Shown: positions 24,576 to 32,782, counted from the first letter of the stretch. The stretch is 43,379 nucleotides of DNA from Christensenella sp964438705 (GCA_964438705.1 CAYTKQ010000025.1:1-43379); one strand, 5' to 3'. Program-made: numbers and translations. The notes: generated from the sequence alone by a model not told the origin.

Positions 24576-26087
24576 CTATTCGCATTTGAGCGTCGCGGCA
24601 ATCAAGTCGCTGTTGCTTAGTTGCGCAAGCTCCTTCACTTTGTCGAGCGACAGCCCCAGCGCCTCCGCCATGCGCGTGCCATATTCCACGTCGCCGCAGT
24701 AGCAATGTACCGCGTGGCGGTATTTGATGTTGTCCGTCACCGGCGCAATATTGCGCGCCGTGTTTTCGATGAGCAGGGCGCGTTTGTCCTCGCTCATCAG
24801 CCGGTAAAGCTCCCCGCCGGCGCGGAAATTGTCGTCTGTGGGATCATCCTTTGGATCGTACGCATACATCGCCCCCTCGAGGTCGAGCGGCGGCTCCATC
24901 ACCTCAGGCTGCGCGCTCCACGCGCCGTAGCTGTTCGGTGTGTAGGCGGGTGTTCCGCCGTAATTTCCGTTCACGCACATTGCCCCGTCGCGGTGGTAGT
25001 CGTTCACCTCAACCTTCGCGCGGTTCACAGGAATCTGGTTGTGATTCACGCCCAAACGATAGCGGTGCGCATCGCCATACACGAACAACCGCCCCTGCAA
25101 AAACTTATCCGGTGAAAATCCGATGCCCGGCACCACATGCGCGGGCGTGAACGCGGACTGCTCCACCTCCGCGTAATAGTTTTCCGGATTGCGGTTTAAT
25201 TCCAGTATTCCCACCTCGTGCAACGGGAATTCCTTGTGCCTCCATATTTTCGTGATGTCGAACGGGTTTTCGTAATGCGTTTTCGCCTGCTCCTCCGTCA
25301 TGATCTGCACATACATTGTCCAGCGCGGGTACTCGCCCTTTTCAATGGATTCATACAAATCACGCCCGTGGCTCTCGCGATCCTTCGCGATGATGGCCTC
25401 CGCCTCCGCGTCCGTCAGGTTTTTGATGCCCTGCTGGGTGTGGAAGTGGAATTTGCACCATACGCGCTCGTTGTTCGCGTTATAGAAGCTGAACGTGTGT
25501 TCCCCGTAGAAGTGCATGTTCCGAAAGGAAGCGGGAATGCCGCGATCCGACATCGTGATCGTGCGCTGATGGAAGGTCTCGGGCAGAAGCGTCCAGAAAT
25601 CCCAATTGCTCTGCGCGCTGCGCATGCCCGTACGCGGATCGCGCTTCACCGCACGGTTTAGATCCGGGAAGTTGTGTACGTCGCGGATGAAGAATGTGGG
25701 CGTGTTGTTTCCAACAAGATCCCAGTTTCCTTCTTCCGTATAGAATTTGCAGGCAACGCCGCGAATGTCGCGCTCCGCGTCCGCCGCGCCGCGTTCCCCC
25801 GCCACCGTCGAAAAGCGAATGAACACCTCCGTCTCCTTGCCGGGCTCAAACACCTTCGCGCGCGTCCACTGTGTGATGTCGTGCGTGACGGTCAGCTTTC
25901 CGTACGCGCCCCATCCCTTTGCGTGCATCCTGCGTTCCGGGATCACCTCACGGTCAAAATGCGCCAGCTTTTCCAAAAGCCACACGTCCTGCATCATCAC
26001 AGGTCCGCGCGCACCGGCGGTCAGCGAGTTCTCATTTTCGGCGACAGGCGCGCCTACCTCGTTTGTCAGCTTGATTTCCTTGTCCAT
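24576..26087 (-). CDS. katA: Haem catalase
   Basis: Splits hydrogen peroxide into water and oxygen. The 503 residues are the size of a small-subunit clade catalase. Key sites are visible: the catalytic histidine in RRMHAKGWGAYG, the distal asparagine in DLVGNNTPTFF, and the haem-ligand tyrosine in RLFVYGDAHRYRLG. The N-terminus has the family pattern TNEVGAPVAENENSLTAGARGP. AGGGGG lies 8 bases before ATG 26087. A TATATT -10-like sequence lies upstream but I could not find a clear -35 or a PerR box. A catalase in a likely anaerobe points to oxygen or peroxide defence; it is consistent with the nitroreductase/flavodoxin pair elsewhere. Confidence 0.96.
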   Translation of the reverse strand: MDKEIKLTNEVGAPVAENENSLTAGARGPVMMQDVWLLEKLAHFDREVIPERRMHAKGWGAYGKLTVTHDITQWTRAKVFEPGKETEVFIRFSTVAGERGAADAERDIRGVACKFYTEEGNWDLVGNNTPTFFIRDVHNFPDLNRAVKRDPRTGMRSAQSNWDFWTLLPETFHQRTITMSDRGIPASFRNMHFYGEHTFSFYNANNERVWCKFHFHTQQGIKNLTDAEAEAIIAKDRESHGRDLYESIEKGEYPRWTMYVQIMTEEQAKTHYENPFDITKIWRHKEFPLHEVGILELNRNPENYYAEVEQSAFTPAHVVPGIGFSPDKFLQGRLFVYGDAHRYRLGVNHNQIPVNRAKVEVNDYHRDGAMCVNGNYGGTPAYTPNSYGAWSAQPEVMEPPLDLEGAMYAYDPKDDPTDDNFRAGGELYRLMSEDKRALLIENTARNIAPVTDNIKYRHAVHCYCGDVEYGTRMAEALGLSLDKVKELAQLSNSDLIAATLKCE

Positions 26088-26143
26088 AAAAATACCCCCT
26101 TTAGACAATATAACTTTAATATAAACCTATTTTTTTCATTAAA

Positions 26144-26171
26144 ACAAAAAAGACCGCTGTGCGATCTTTTT
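26144..26171 (-). terminator. Terminator of the LytTR/AgrC-like operon
   Basis: On the minus strand AAAAGATCGC, an ACA loop and GCGGTCTTTT form a stem with one G-U pair, followed by T residues. It lies 15 bases after the coiled-coil gene. Confidence 0.8.
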
Positions 26172-26185
26172 GTTTAATTTATTGA

Positions 26186-26530
26186 TTAGGCCTTGTTCTC
26201 CGCCGGGCGGTTGAAAGACAGCTTTTGGTTTCCCTTGTCCAGCCGATAGATGCCCTCCACTGCCGTTTCCCCTTTGATGAACTCTGCGGCTTTTTCGAGC
26301 GTTGTCGACGGCGTTGGCTCTGTGCCCCGCTGTCCGTTCTTTTTCATGCGCTGCTCCAGCGTTTTCTTTTCCGCCTTCAGCATTTTGAGTCTGCTGCTCT
26401 TCACCTCCTGCCTGATCGACGGATCCTTTTCGAGCTGCGCGATCTGCTTGTCGATCTGCTTCACCCGATTTTCGATCCCGCGCATACCTTCCGCATGCGG
26501 CCTTGCCCCCTGTGCTGAAGAAATCTTCAT
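26186..26530 (-). CDS. Small coiled-coil protein of unknown function
   Basis: A 114-residue protein. Residues about 18-62 form a strongly charged coiled coil (ENRVKQIDKQIAQLEKD, then KMLKAEKKTLEQRMKK), somewhat like FlxA-type proteins. A Gly/Pro/Thr-rich linker and a C-terminal segment TLEKAAEFIKGETAVEGIYRL follow. No signal peptide or membrane segment is seen, so it is probably cytoplasmic. ATG 26530 is chosen over an upstream ATG because a purine-rich GGAAGGTGGG lies before it. It is the last gene after the sensor kinase and shares its terminator. I do not assign a function. Confidence 0.65.
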   Translation of the reverse strand: MKISSAQGARPHAEGMRGIENRVKQIDKQIAQLEKDPSIRQEVKSSRLKMLKAEKKTLEQRMKKNGQRGTEPTPSTTLEKAAEFIKGETAVEGIYRLDKGNQKLSFNRPAENKA

Positions 26531-26586
26531 TTCCGATCCCACCTTCCTGCTGTTTGGCTTCATTATAAGAAGATGGATTTTTGATT

Positions 26587-27912
26587 TCAATCGATTTGGC
26601 GCGGGATGTCCTTTCTCTGTTGTGAAATGCTTTGAACCGCGCTTTGCAACAGGATGCTCAGCGTAAACAGCCCATCGCTTTGTTCTGTTTGTACGGTTCC
26701 ATGATGCCGCTCGGCAATCATGCGGATGCTGCGCAGCCCGATCCCCTGCCCTGCCGGATAAGCCTTCTTTTTGCCCGCGCTGTTTTCCACTTCAACAAAG
26801 AAAAAACCTCCCCTTTGTCTTCCGCGGATACGCAGGAAGCGCTTTTCTTCCGGCAATGCCGCACATGCCTTCATGGCGTTGTCGATGGCGTTTGAAAAAA
26901 TGACGCACAGGTCGATCTCCGGTATGGGACACGGCTGCGGAACGCTGAGCACACACTCTACCCGTACGCCTGCCTGTTCCGCCGCACCCAGCTTACTCGC
27001 AAACAAAACGTCGATCACCGCGTTTCCCGTTTTGAAAACGCTCGGCGCGATTTCCGCGATCCGTTCCATATCCGCAAGATAGGTGCGCGCCCGTTCAATG
27101 TCTCCTTCGTTCAGCAGCCCGTCGAGCACGATGAAATGATTCTTCATGTCGTGGCGAAAGGCGCGCGTTCCTTCATACCGTCCCGTCGCCTCCCGCATGT
27201 ATTCGCGCTGCGTCTCGATCTGCTGCTTGAGCATCGCATTACGCGACTCTATGCGGTTGCTGCGCGAAAACTTCCAGAATGCAAACAACACCGCGCCCAG
27301 ACATAAAAATGCGGTAATCTGTACCAGAAGCATCGTCTTGTTGTCAACGACGGGGGATAGAATCGCACCGTTTGCATCCATCACAATGACGTTGCCATAA
27401 ATATCAGACGAGATCATCTGTGCCACGACCAAAATAAACAAAACGGGGAGCACAAGAATCGCTGCCCCTGCCGCTGACACCGCGCCTTCGACCGCAAAAA
27501 AACGTTCGATGCAAAAATACAGCAGGAAGATCACGGGCAGCGAAATAAGGCTTACGACAATGCTGAGCATGCCGCCGACGGAGAGAGAACCGAGCGTTTC
27601 GTGCAGGAGAAACGCTGCCGAATTTGCAATTCCGTTGACCATACAGACCACCGCGACACAGAGGGTCGCAGCCGCAACCGCCATCGGAGGATCGATCTTG
27701 AATAAAAACCGGCCGGACACGGCAAGGATTGCCACTGTGCATAAAATGGATAAAGTCTGCGGGATCACTGACGCCGCAAACACCGCCGCACACACAAGCA
27801 ACGCCCACCACGGATTTCCTGACTCGCCGCCCGAGAAGCGCCTGAAAAAACGGTATTCCAAAACGGCATAAACACCGCTCAAACAAAGGAAAAAAAGATA
27901 GTAGCCCTCCAT
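26587..27912 (-). CDS. AgrC-like sensor histidine kinase (GHKL type)
   Basis: A 441-residue membrane kinase. The N-terminal half has six or seven membrane segments and a short extracytoplasmic loop (about 165-190). The cytoplasmic half has a linker helix, the phospho-acceptor RAFRHDMKNHF (histidine near 255), the N-box IFSNAIDNAMKAC and the G-box GQGIGLRSI of the HATPase_c_5/GHKL class used by AgrC, ComD and VirS. It starts directly after the stop of the LytTR regulator gene (TGAATG), so the two are translationally coupled and form a two-component system. No AgrB/AgrD peptide genes are nearby, so the signal is unknown. Confidence 0.92.
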   Translation of the reverse strand: MEGYYLFFLCLSGVYAVLEYRFFRRFSGGESGNPWWALLVCAAVFAASVIPQTLSILCTVAILAVSGRFLFKIDPPMAVAAATLCVAVVCMVNGIANSAAFLLHETLGSLSVGGMLSIVVSLISLPVIFLLYFCIERFFAVEGAVSAAGAAILVLPVLFILVVAQMISSDIYGNVIVMDANGAILSPVVDNKTMLLVQITAFLCLGAVLFAFWKFSRSNRIESRNAMLKQQIETQREYMREATGRYEGTRAFRHDMKNHFIVLDGLLNEGDIERARTYLADMERIAEIAPSVFKTGNAVIDVLFASKLGAAEQAGVRVECVLSVPQPCPIPEIDLCVIFSNAIDNAMKACAALPEEKRFLRIRGRQRGGFFFVEVENSAGKKKAYPAGQGIGLRSIRMIAERHHGTVQTEQSDGLFTLSILLQSAVQSISQQRKDIPRQID

Positions 27913-28620
27913 TCAACCGCCCCCTTCCTTCAAATACCGCAGAATCGCCTGCGTGAAATCCTGCCCGCGCAGGCGGGATACGGGCAGACGCTGTCCGTTG
28001 TCCATCACCGCCTCACCGTTCGCATAACGCGAAACATGCCCCAGATGAACAAGATAGCTGCGATGACATCGGAAAAAATCGTCGTTGAGTTGCTTTTCAA
28101 GCTCCTCGATTCTGCAATAATATTCTATCGCTTCACCGGTTGTGTACACCGTCACCTTGCGATTGATCACCTCACAGCAAATGACATCGTCGAGCTTTAT
28201 GGTTCTGCACTGCCCGGCGGAACGGATCAAAAGACGCTTTTTGTGCCCCTTACGCACATATCTGAACGCGCGGTCGAGTGCATTTTTCAAGCGCGTTTCG
28301 TCTATGGGCTTCAGCAGATAATCCGTTGCCTCTACCTCGAACGCGTCATACACCGTCTCGTGCGAAACGGTTACAAAAATAATCGCGCTTTTCTTTCCGC
28401 GCGCCCGCAGCCGTCTTGCCGTTTCAATCCCGGTTATACCTTTCATCTGGACATCCAGAAATATAAGCACAAAAGCCTCTTCACTTGTAAGAAGCGCTTC
28501 TCCGCTTTCAAAGAAAGCGATCTCGTAAAACAGGCCTCTGCCATCCATCTCTGCTTCAATTTTTGTGCAGAGCGCGGCTTGCATTTCCGGCTCATCGTCA
28601 CACACTGCGATTTTGACCAT
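27913..28620 (-). CDS. LytTR family response regulator (AgrA/VirR type)
   Basis: A 235-residue response regulator. The receiver domain (about 1-120) has CDDEPEMQ, the phospho-acceptor aspartate in IFLDVQMKGITG and the KP pair in YLLKPID. The LytTR DNA-binding domain (about 135-232) has IKLDDVICCEVINRKVTVYT, the HRSYLVHLGHV and the final VSRLRGQDFTQAI region. LytTR proteins bind pairs of 9-bp direct repeats. It is transcribed before its cognate kinase. AAAGGAG lies very close to the ATG. A weak promoter with TTGACG and TAAAAT at 19-base spacing lies upstream, but I do not list it separately. Confidence 0.93.
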   Translation of the reverse strand: MVKIAVCDDEPEMQAALCTKIEAEMDGRGLFYEIAFFESGEALLTSEEAFVLIFLDVQMKGITGIETARRLRARGKKSAIIFVTVSHETVYDAFEVEATDYLLKPIDETRLKNALDRAFRYVRKGHKKRLLIRSAGQCRTIKLDDVICCEVINRKVTVYTTGEAIEYYCRIEELEKQLNDDFFRCHRSYLVHLGHVSRYANGEAVMDNGQRLPVSRLRGQDFTQAILRYLKEGGG

Positions 28621-28753
28621 ACGCTCCTTTTACCCCAGCTGCGCCGGGGACTCCTGCTTAAATGTTTTCATTTTACCACAGACAAACCCATCTGCGTCAA
28701 TGCAACCGACGTGAAATGCTGAATTTTTGTCATAAGCTGTCTTTTACGGCGCA

Positions 28754-28790
28754 AAAAAAGCACAACACACCCGCGCGCTGCGCTTTTTTA
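28754..28790. terminator. Terminator after the NATWQG protein pair
   Basis: AAAAAAAGCACA (28754-28765) pairs with TGCGCTTTTTT (28780-28790), with one G-U pair. The stem carries A/T runs on both sides, so it can act on both strands. It ends the transcript of the 28817-29448 gene pair. Confidence 0.7.
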
Positions 28791-28816
28791 ACTGAATACG
28801 ACAGCATCGGTTTCTT

Positions 28817-29242
28817 TCAGATGCTGCTTTCCTCCGTCGCATTATCGATCAGCTTGATCAGCTCGAGTGCGCTTCGGAATTGTTTGGTTTGGTTTTTTTC
28901 CACCCACACGACCTGCCCCTGCCATGTCGCGTTTTGGCGATATTGCACCTTCACAATGAAAGTGGCCTTTTTCCCAGCCCGTTCTTTTTCCTGAATGTTA
29001 TCTTCCATTTCCTGCTCCGCTTCGTCCGATATCTGAATCTTCCGCCCCTGCGGTCTTCCAAATGTTCTATGTTTTGTGGAAGCCTCCGGATACTTCACAA
29101 GGTCAAACACCTCGTCGATTTTCAAGACCATTTCGTTGATGTCATAAAAGGTCTCCGGCTCCTTTAGCTCCTGATGATACACCTGCCCAAAAAAATATTC
29201 ATTCTCACGTTCGTCCACGCAAACGCGCACACTGCCTCGCAC
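28817..29242 (-). CDS. Hypothetical protein with C-terminal NATWQG domain
   Basis: A 141-residue protein. The C-terminal 45 residues (FIVKVQYRQNATWQG, KQFRSALELIKLID) are clearly homologous to nearly the whole of the next upstream 60-residue protein. The N-terminal part (about 1-90) is acidic and has YEDINEM-like (FYDINEMVLKIDEVFDLVKYP) and RTFGRPQG segments of unknown role. No signal peptide or membrane segment. Start is GTG 29242 with AAGGAG 9 bases upstream. It lies 23 bases after the short paralogue and in the region just downstream of the pilus-like operon and its BTAD regulator. Function unknown; a regulatory or chaperone-like role linked to that operon is only an idea. Confidence 0.75.
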   Translation of the reverse strand: MRGSVRVCVDERENEYFFGQVYHQELKEPETFYDINEMVLKIDEVFDLVKYPEASTKHRTFGRPQGRKIQISDEAEQEMEDNIQEKERAGKKATFIVKVQYRQNATWQGQVVWVEKNQTKQFRSALELIKLIDNATEESSI

Positions 29243-29265
29243 TGGAACACGCTCCTTCCCCCTGC

Positions 29266-29448
29266 TTACTTTTGTTCCGATGCGTCGAGGGCACTGTCAA
29301 GAAGCTTGATAAGCTCCACTTCGCTTCGGAACTGCCTGGTTTCGCGCTTATCACTCCATTCGACCGTTCCTTGCCACGTTGCGTTTTCGTGGTGCTGTAT
29401 CTGAATCACGAACGTTTCTTTTGCATTTAACTTTTCGTTCTTTTCCAT
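29266..29448 (-). CDS. Short NATWQG-domain protein
   Basis: A 60-residue protein made of a single small domain: strands FVIQIQHHENATWQGTVEW, then a charged turn, then TRQFRSEVELIKLLDSAL. The same pattern recurs in the C-terminus of the next gene, so the pair arose by duplication. GGGAAGG precedes the ATG. Its promoter region holds a 9-bp direct repeat at the -35 position (29497-29517) and a TATTAT -10. No known function or family name comes to mind. The conserved motif NATWQG-x-V-x-W and QFRS-x-x-ELIKL-x-D make a good search query. Confidence 0.75.
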   Translation of the reverse strand: MEKNEKLNAKETFVIQIQHHENATWQGTVEWSDKRETRQFRSEVELIKLLDSALDASEQK

Positions 29449-29473
29449 GATTCTACCTTCCCACTTTATATCT

Positions 29474-29517
29474 ATAATAACATTTTACCGCTTTGTGGTC
29501 TCATTATCGGTCTCATT
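29474..29517 (-). promoter_or_regulatory. Candidate activator-dependent promoter with 9-bp direct repeat
   Basis: On the minus strand AATGAGACC occurs twice (29517-29509 and 29505-29497) with a 12-bp period. The second copy ends exactly 17 bases before a TATTAT -10 (29479-29474), so GAGACC takes the place of the -35 hexamer. This layout fits a class-II activator such as an OmpR-like/SARP protein, and a BTAD regulator is encoded just upstream. Confidence 0.5.
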
Positions 29518-29562
29518 TTGGAATTTTTGGCGCTTTTGTCAAACTTAATTTTTGCCCGACCC

Positions 29563-29581
29563 AAAAAGTGGCACTTGCCAC
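29563..29581 (-). terminator. Terminator of the pilus-like operon
   Basis: On the minus strand GTGGC, an AAGT loop and GCCAC form a stem followed by five T residues, 11 bases after the BTAD regulator stop. Confidence 0.8.
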
Positions 29582-29591
29582 ATTCAGTCGA

Positions 29592-30863
29592 TCACGCCCA
29601 GCTTAGATCGGGCTCCGAAAAATTTTCGATCACCTTATCCATATCGGCTGCTGAAATCGCCTTGCACGCAAGCCTGATTTGGTTCATTTTGGTTCCCTTA
29701 TAGAAATGCTGCCTCAAACGTTCCGCCACGATATTGCAGCTTTCCTGATTGATCTCCATCAGCATCAGCAAAAACTGCGACGGGCTGTATCGCGTGTATG
29801 CGTCGCCTCTGCGCAGTGAAAGCTCTACCGCGTCCTGAAACCGATTGGCGACCAAGCTCATCCGATCCCCGCTTTCAGGCGGGTCTCCGTTTGCTTCCGT
29901 CAGAGTGCAGAGCATCAGAAACACCGATTGGCCGCTTCGCTCCATGTGCCGCACCACAAAGCGGTAAAGACTGGTGAATACCTCGCTGTTGCAGTAAAAA
30001 GCGCCCTTTCTGTATTCTTCCTCTTCCATCCGCCTGCGTACGTCCGCCGCTGTCGCCGCAACCTCCTGCATGCCCCCCGTGATCTCCTTGTAGAGCGCCT
30101 TCAAGCGCTCGGAAGGACCAATCCCGAGATCATTTTGCAATGTTGCCACCACCGCGTCATATGCTTCCGTCGCTTCCTTCGCCCGCTTCGTGCGATACAG
30201 GCAGTCGATATACATCAGCGCCAAATCTTCCTCATACGGGTAAAGCTTCACGGCAAACCGCAAACGTGTCACAAGCTCCTCATAGCGCTCACTTTGCCGC
30301 GCAATGCCGTATGCCTCACGGAAAAAATTGCAGTATGTATCCTGATACTGTACGGAAAATCCCATGACCCATGTCTCGCCCGATCCGCGCGGCAAAAAAC
30401 CGCCCCGGTAAAGGTCAATGGCGCGCAGGCAAAGATCCAGCTTTTCATCCCCCTGCACATCCACACGCTTCTTTGCAAGCGTCATGAATTGCTCCGCGTC
30501 GATTTCACACGGCATCGTTCCGCAAAAACCATACGCATTTTTCTTGTACTGTACGCTGTCGCGCGGTACGCCCGACTCTTCGAGCAGCTTGCGCAAACGA
30601 TACACAAGGTTCTTCAGCGTGCCGATCGGGTTATCCGTCTCATCGTCATCCAAAATAACGCTCACCAGCTCGTCCTGCAGGATCATTTGATTGCGATTGC
30701 ACAGCAAATATTGCAGCAGCTGAACCACCTTGCTGTTCCTGCTGTCCTGCGTCACGACCGGCTCATCGCCATAATAGACTTCGAATACGCCAAACATCCT
30801 TATTTTCAATACTTTTTTTGCCGCTTTCGTCAGGATCACCGCCTTCCTTTCAATTTCATACAT
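29592..30863 (-). CDS. BTAD-domain (SARP-like) transcriptional regulator
   Basis: A 423-residue regulator. Residues about 20-115 form an OmpR-like winged helix (LKIRMFGVFEVYYG, then NSKVVQLLQYLLCNRNQMI), residues about 120-262 the TPR-like bacterial transcriptional activation domain (DLCLRAIDLYRGGFLP, then LYPYEEDLALMYIDCLYRTKRA). The C-terminal part (about 285-423) has SVFLMLCTLTEANGD and RYSPSQFLLMLMEI segments that resemble a degenerate GGDEF/cyclase fold, though no signature is preserved. It overlaps the pilT-like gene by 8 bases and so belongs to the pilus-like operon. It probably regulates that operon and/or the NATWQG pair downstream. The start is uncertain because no strong site precedes ATG 30863; GTG 30839 is an alternative. 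Confidence 0.85.
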   Translation of the reverse strand: MYEIERKAVILTKAAKKVLKIRMFGVFEVYYGDEPVVTQDSRNSKVVQLLQYLLCNRNQMILQDELVSVILDDDETDNPIGTLKNLVYRLRKLLEESGVPRDSVQYKKNAYGFCGTMPCEIDAEQFMTLAKKRVDVQGDEKLDLCLRAIDLYRGGFLPRGSGETWVMGFSVQYQDTYCNFFREAYGIARQSERYEELVTRLRFAVKLYPYEEDLALMYIDCLYRTKRAKEATEAYDAVVATLQNDLGIGPSERLKALYKEITGGMQEVAATAADVRRRMEEEEYRKGAFYCNSEVFTSLYRFVVRHMERSGQSVFLMLCTLTEANGDPPESGDRMSLVANRFQDAVELSLRRGDAYTRYSPSQFLLMLMEINQESCNIVAERLRQHFYKGTKMNQIRLACKAISAADMDKVIENFSEPDLSWA

Positions 30864-31914
30864 TCAACTTCTTTCTCATCACATCCGGCGATACGCTGTG
30901 CATGACCGCCTCCTCAGATGTGATGACACCCTTTTCACATAGCTGCATTAGGCTCGCATCCATCGTGGTCATCCCCTCCGCCGAAGACGAGAAGATCGCA
31001 TTTTCGATCTGATGCGTTTTGGCCTCGCGTATCATGTTGCGGATCGCCGTGTTGCACAGCATCACCTCGAACGCCGGTGCCACCTTGCAATCCACCGTCT
31101 CCACAAGCTGCTGGGAAATGACAGCCTGCAGCACCATGGAAAGCTGCACGCGTATCTGGCCCTGCTGGCTCGGCGGGAATGCGTCGACGATGCGGTCGAT
31201 CGTATTGGTCGCACCCATGGTATGCAGGGTGGAAATCACAAGATGCCCGGTCTCCGCTGCTGTCATGGCAACGCTGATCGTCTCGTGGTCGCGCATCTCT
31301 CCAAGCAAAATCACGTCCGGTGCCTGCCTAAGCGCGGCACGCAGGGCCACAGCGTAGCTCTCCGTATCCGTCACGATCTCGCGCTGGCTGATGATGCTCT
31401 GCCTGTGGCGGTGCAGATACTCGATCGGGTCCTCGAGCGTAATGACATGCTTATTGTGATTTTGGTTGATCTGATCGATGATACACGCAAGCGTAGTCGA
31501 TTTCCCGCTTCCCGCAGGACCGGTCACCAGCACAAGGCCCTTTGGCCTGTTGCCGATGTTCAGCACGATATCCGGTATGCCAAGCAGCTTCGGGTCGGGC
31601 AGATCGAACGCGATCACGCGCACGACTGCCGCAAGCGAGCCGCGCTGGCGATAAATGCTGATGCGGTAACGCGATATTCCCACAATCGAGAACGAAAAAT
31701 CGTCGTCTCCCGTTTCAAGCATACATTCCGGGCTGCGCTGCCCCAGTCCGTAAAGCTCATGTATGATCCTGTCCGTATCCTCGGGGCGTAAAACAGCTTC
31801 CCCCACCCGCTCGATCCGGTTGCTCGCCTTCAGCGAAATTGGAAGCCCGGCAATGATAAAAACGTCCGAGGCGTTTCTTCGTGCCGCTTCCTTTAAAATT
31901 TCTTCCGCTTCCAT
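30856..31914 (-). CDS. pilT: PilT-like type IV pilus retraction ATPase
   Basis: A 352-residue hexameric AAA-like ATPase of the PilT/GspE superfamily. It shows Walker A GPAGSGKSTT (about 132-141), the Asp box ITLEDPIEY (about 158-166), Walker B VILLGEMRD (about 201-209) and the His box GHLVISTLHTMGA (about 223-235). GEMRD and the length favour PilT over PilB. The start at 31914 is chosen because GGAGG lies 5 bases upstream; two upstream in-frame ATGs at 31926 and 31998 lack a good site, and the latter would overlap the previous gene. It is the only motor ATPase in the operon. PilT normally powers pilus retraction; here it could be the only motor or cooperate with a PilB encoded elsewhere. Confidence 0.93.
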   Translation of the reverse strand: MEAEEILKEAARRNASDVFIIAGLPISLKASNRIERVGEAVLRPEDTDRIIHELYGLGQRSPECMLETGDDDFSFSIVGISRYRISIYRQRGSLAAVVRVIAFDLPDPKLLGIPDIVLNIGNRPKGLVLVTGPAGSGKSTTLACIIDQINQNHNKHVITLEDPIEYLHRHRQSIISQREIVTDTESYAVALRAALRQAPDVILLGEMRDHETISVAMTAAETGHLVISTLHTMGATNTIDRIVDAFPPSQQGQIRVQLSMVLQAVISQQLVETVDCKVAPAFEVMLCNTAIRNMIREAKTHQIENAIFSSSAEGMTTMDASLMQLCEKGVITSEEAVMHSVSPDVMRKKLNV

Positions 31915-31925
31915 CCCATCCTCCA

Positions 31926-32369
31926 TTATTTCAGTAAGTTCATCGTTTCTTTGCTCTGCGGCTCCTGTGCCTTCGTCTGCCAGCTTATGCGGGTCCATTC
32001 CCCTGTAGGCACGCCCTGCGCATCCAGCCGCAATTCGATCGCCGCAAGTATGGAACGGTTTTCATCCACCTTTTGCACAAAGCCGACCTCCGCGCTCCCC
32101 GCTTTGCGCACAACGTTCAATCCGTCGCTTTTGATGGCCTCCTCCCATGCCGCGTTTCCGCTCGCCGCACGTATGATGTCCGCGACCTGCTGCTCCGCCG
32201 CCGCATCCGCCGCATAATACTGTTCCTGTGCCGCCGCCGTTTTCTCCGCAAGTCGGAGGTCTGCCTGCGCCGTCACAAAGGAAAGTGCCGCAAGCGCGGT
32301 CAGCGAAAGCACTACGAAAATCGCCAGTATCGATACGCCGCCTATTCCAATCCCAATCCGTTCCTTCAT
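31926..32369 (-). CDS. Pilin-like/PilX-like membrane protein
   Basis: A 147-residue protein with one N-terminal membrane segment (about 8-33, IGIGIGGVSILAIFVVLSL) followed by a helix rich in Ala and charged residues (TAAAQEQYYAADAAAEQQVADII), which resembles minor pilins of the PilX type where a YYAAEA-like stretch follows the membrane anchor. The remaining part is a small beta-rich domain. There is no glutamate at position 5 of the hydrophobic segment, so processing by a prepilin peptidase is not clear. GGAG lies 7 bases before ATG 32369, which overlaps the stop of the preceding gene by 4 bases. Minor subunit role is inferred from context. Confidence 0.7.
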   Translation of the reverse strand: MKERIGIGIGGVSILAIFVVLSLTALAALSFVTAQADLRLAEKTAAAQEQYYAADAAAEQQVADIIRAASGNAAWEEAIKSDGLNVVRKAGSAEVGFVQKVDENRSILAAIELRLDAQGVPTGEWTRISWQTKAQEPQSKETMNLLK

Positions 32370-32782
32370 GCTCCGTCTCCAAAAAACGCCGTCTTCACAC
32401 GGTATATTTCTTCGTCCTGCTTATAGACGGAAATGTCCGCCTGTCTTAGGCCGTTATCCTCCAAAAACTCAATACGCAGCGTATACGCCGATTGGGCGTC
32501 GATGCGCTGCCACTGGCTGTCATAGTATGCCACAAGGCTCTGTCCGTCGGTCTGTGCATCAAGCCTGCCATTCACCGACTCCATGTCCCCTCCCGCGCTC
32601 TTAAACGTTTCTGCGGCCTCCTGCGCCTCCGCCATTGCCATCGTAAGCTCCATGCTGCTCGCGCTCATCGTCTTGGCATGCGCAAACATATTGGTGCATA
32701 CCGCAGCGGCAATGGAGAAAAACAATATGATGACAACAAGCTCGATCAAAAACAGTCTGCTCTTTGATTTATCCATACTCAC
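32366..32782 (-). CDS. Pseudopilin-like protein
   Basis: A 138-residue protein with a prepilin-like N-terminus. Residues about 9-32 read SRLFLIELVVIILFFSIAAA, very close to the class III FxLIELVVVI signal; with cleavage after Arg the glutamate would be at position 5, but the usual Gly at -1 is replaced by Arg. After the helix come MSASSMELTMAMAEAQEAAETF and a C-terminal beta-rich region. It overlaps the previous gene by 4 bases (GTGA) and the next by 4 (ATGA), a sign of translational coupling. GTG 32782 is used as the start; ATG 32776 is an alternative. It is probably a minor subunit of the pilus-like structure. Confidence 0.75.
   Translation of the reverse strand: MSMDKSKSRLFLIELVVIILFFSIAAAVCTNMFAHAKTMSASSMELTMAMAEAQEAAETFKSAGGDMESVNGRLDAQTDGQSLVAYYDSQWQRIDAQSAYTLRIEFLEDNGLRQADISVYKQDEEIYRVKTAFFGDGA

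Noticed and set aside
26088..26140. PerR box before the catalase gene
   Set aside because: The AT-rich TTATATTAAAGTTATAT is not a palindrome matching TTATAATNATTATAA. Redox control may still exist but is not visible.
28621..28816. Quorum-sensing peptide (AgrD-like) gene near the LytTR/AgrC-like system
   Set aside because: The gap holds a terminator and a weak promoter. No short frame with an AgrD-like pattern or an AgrB gene was seen.
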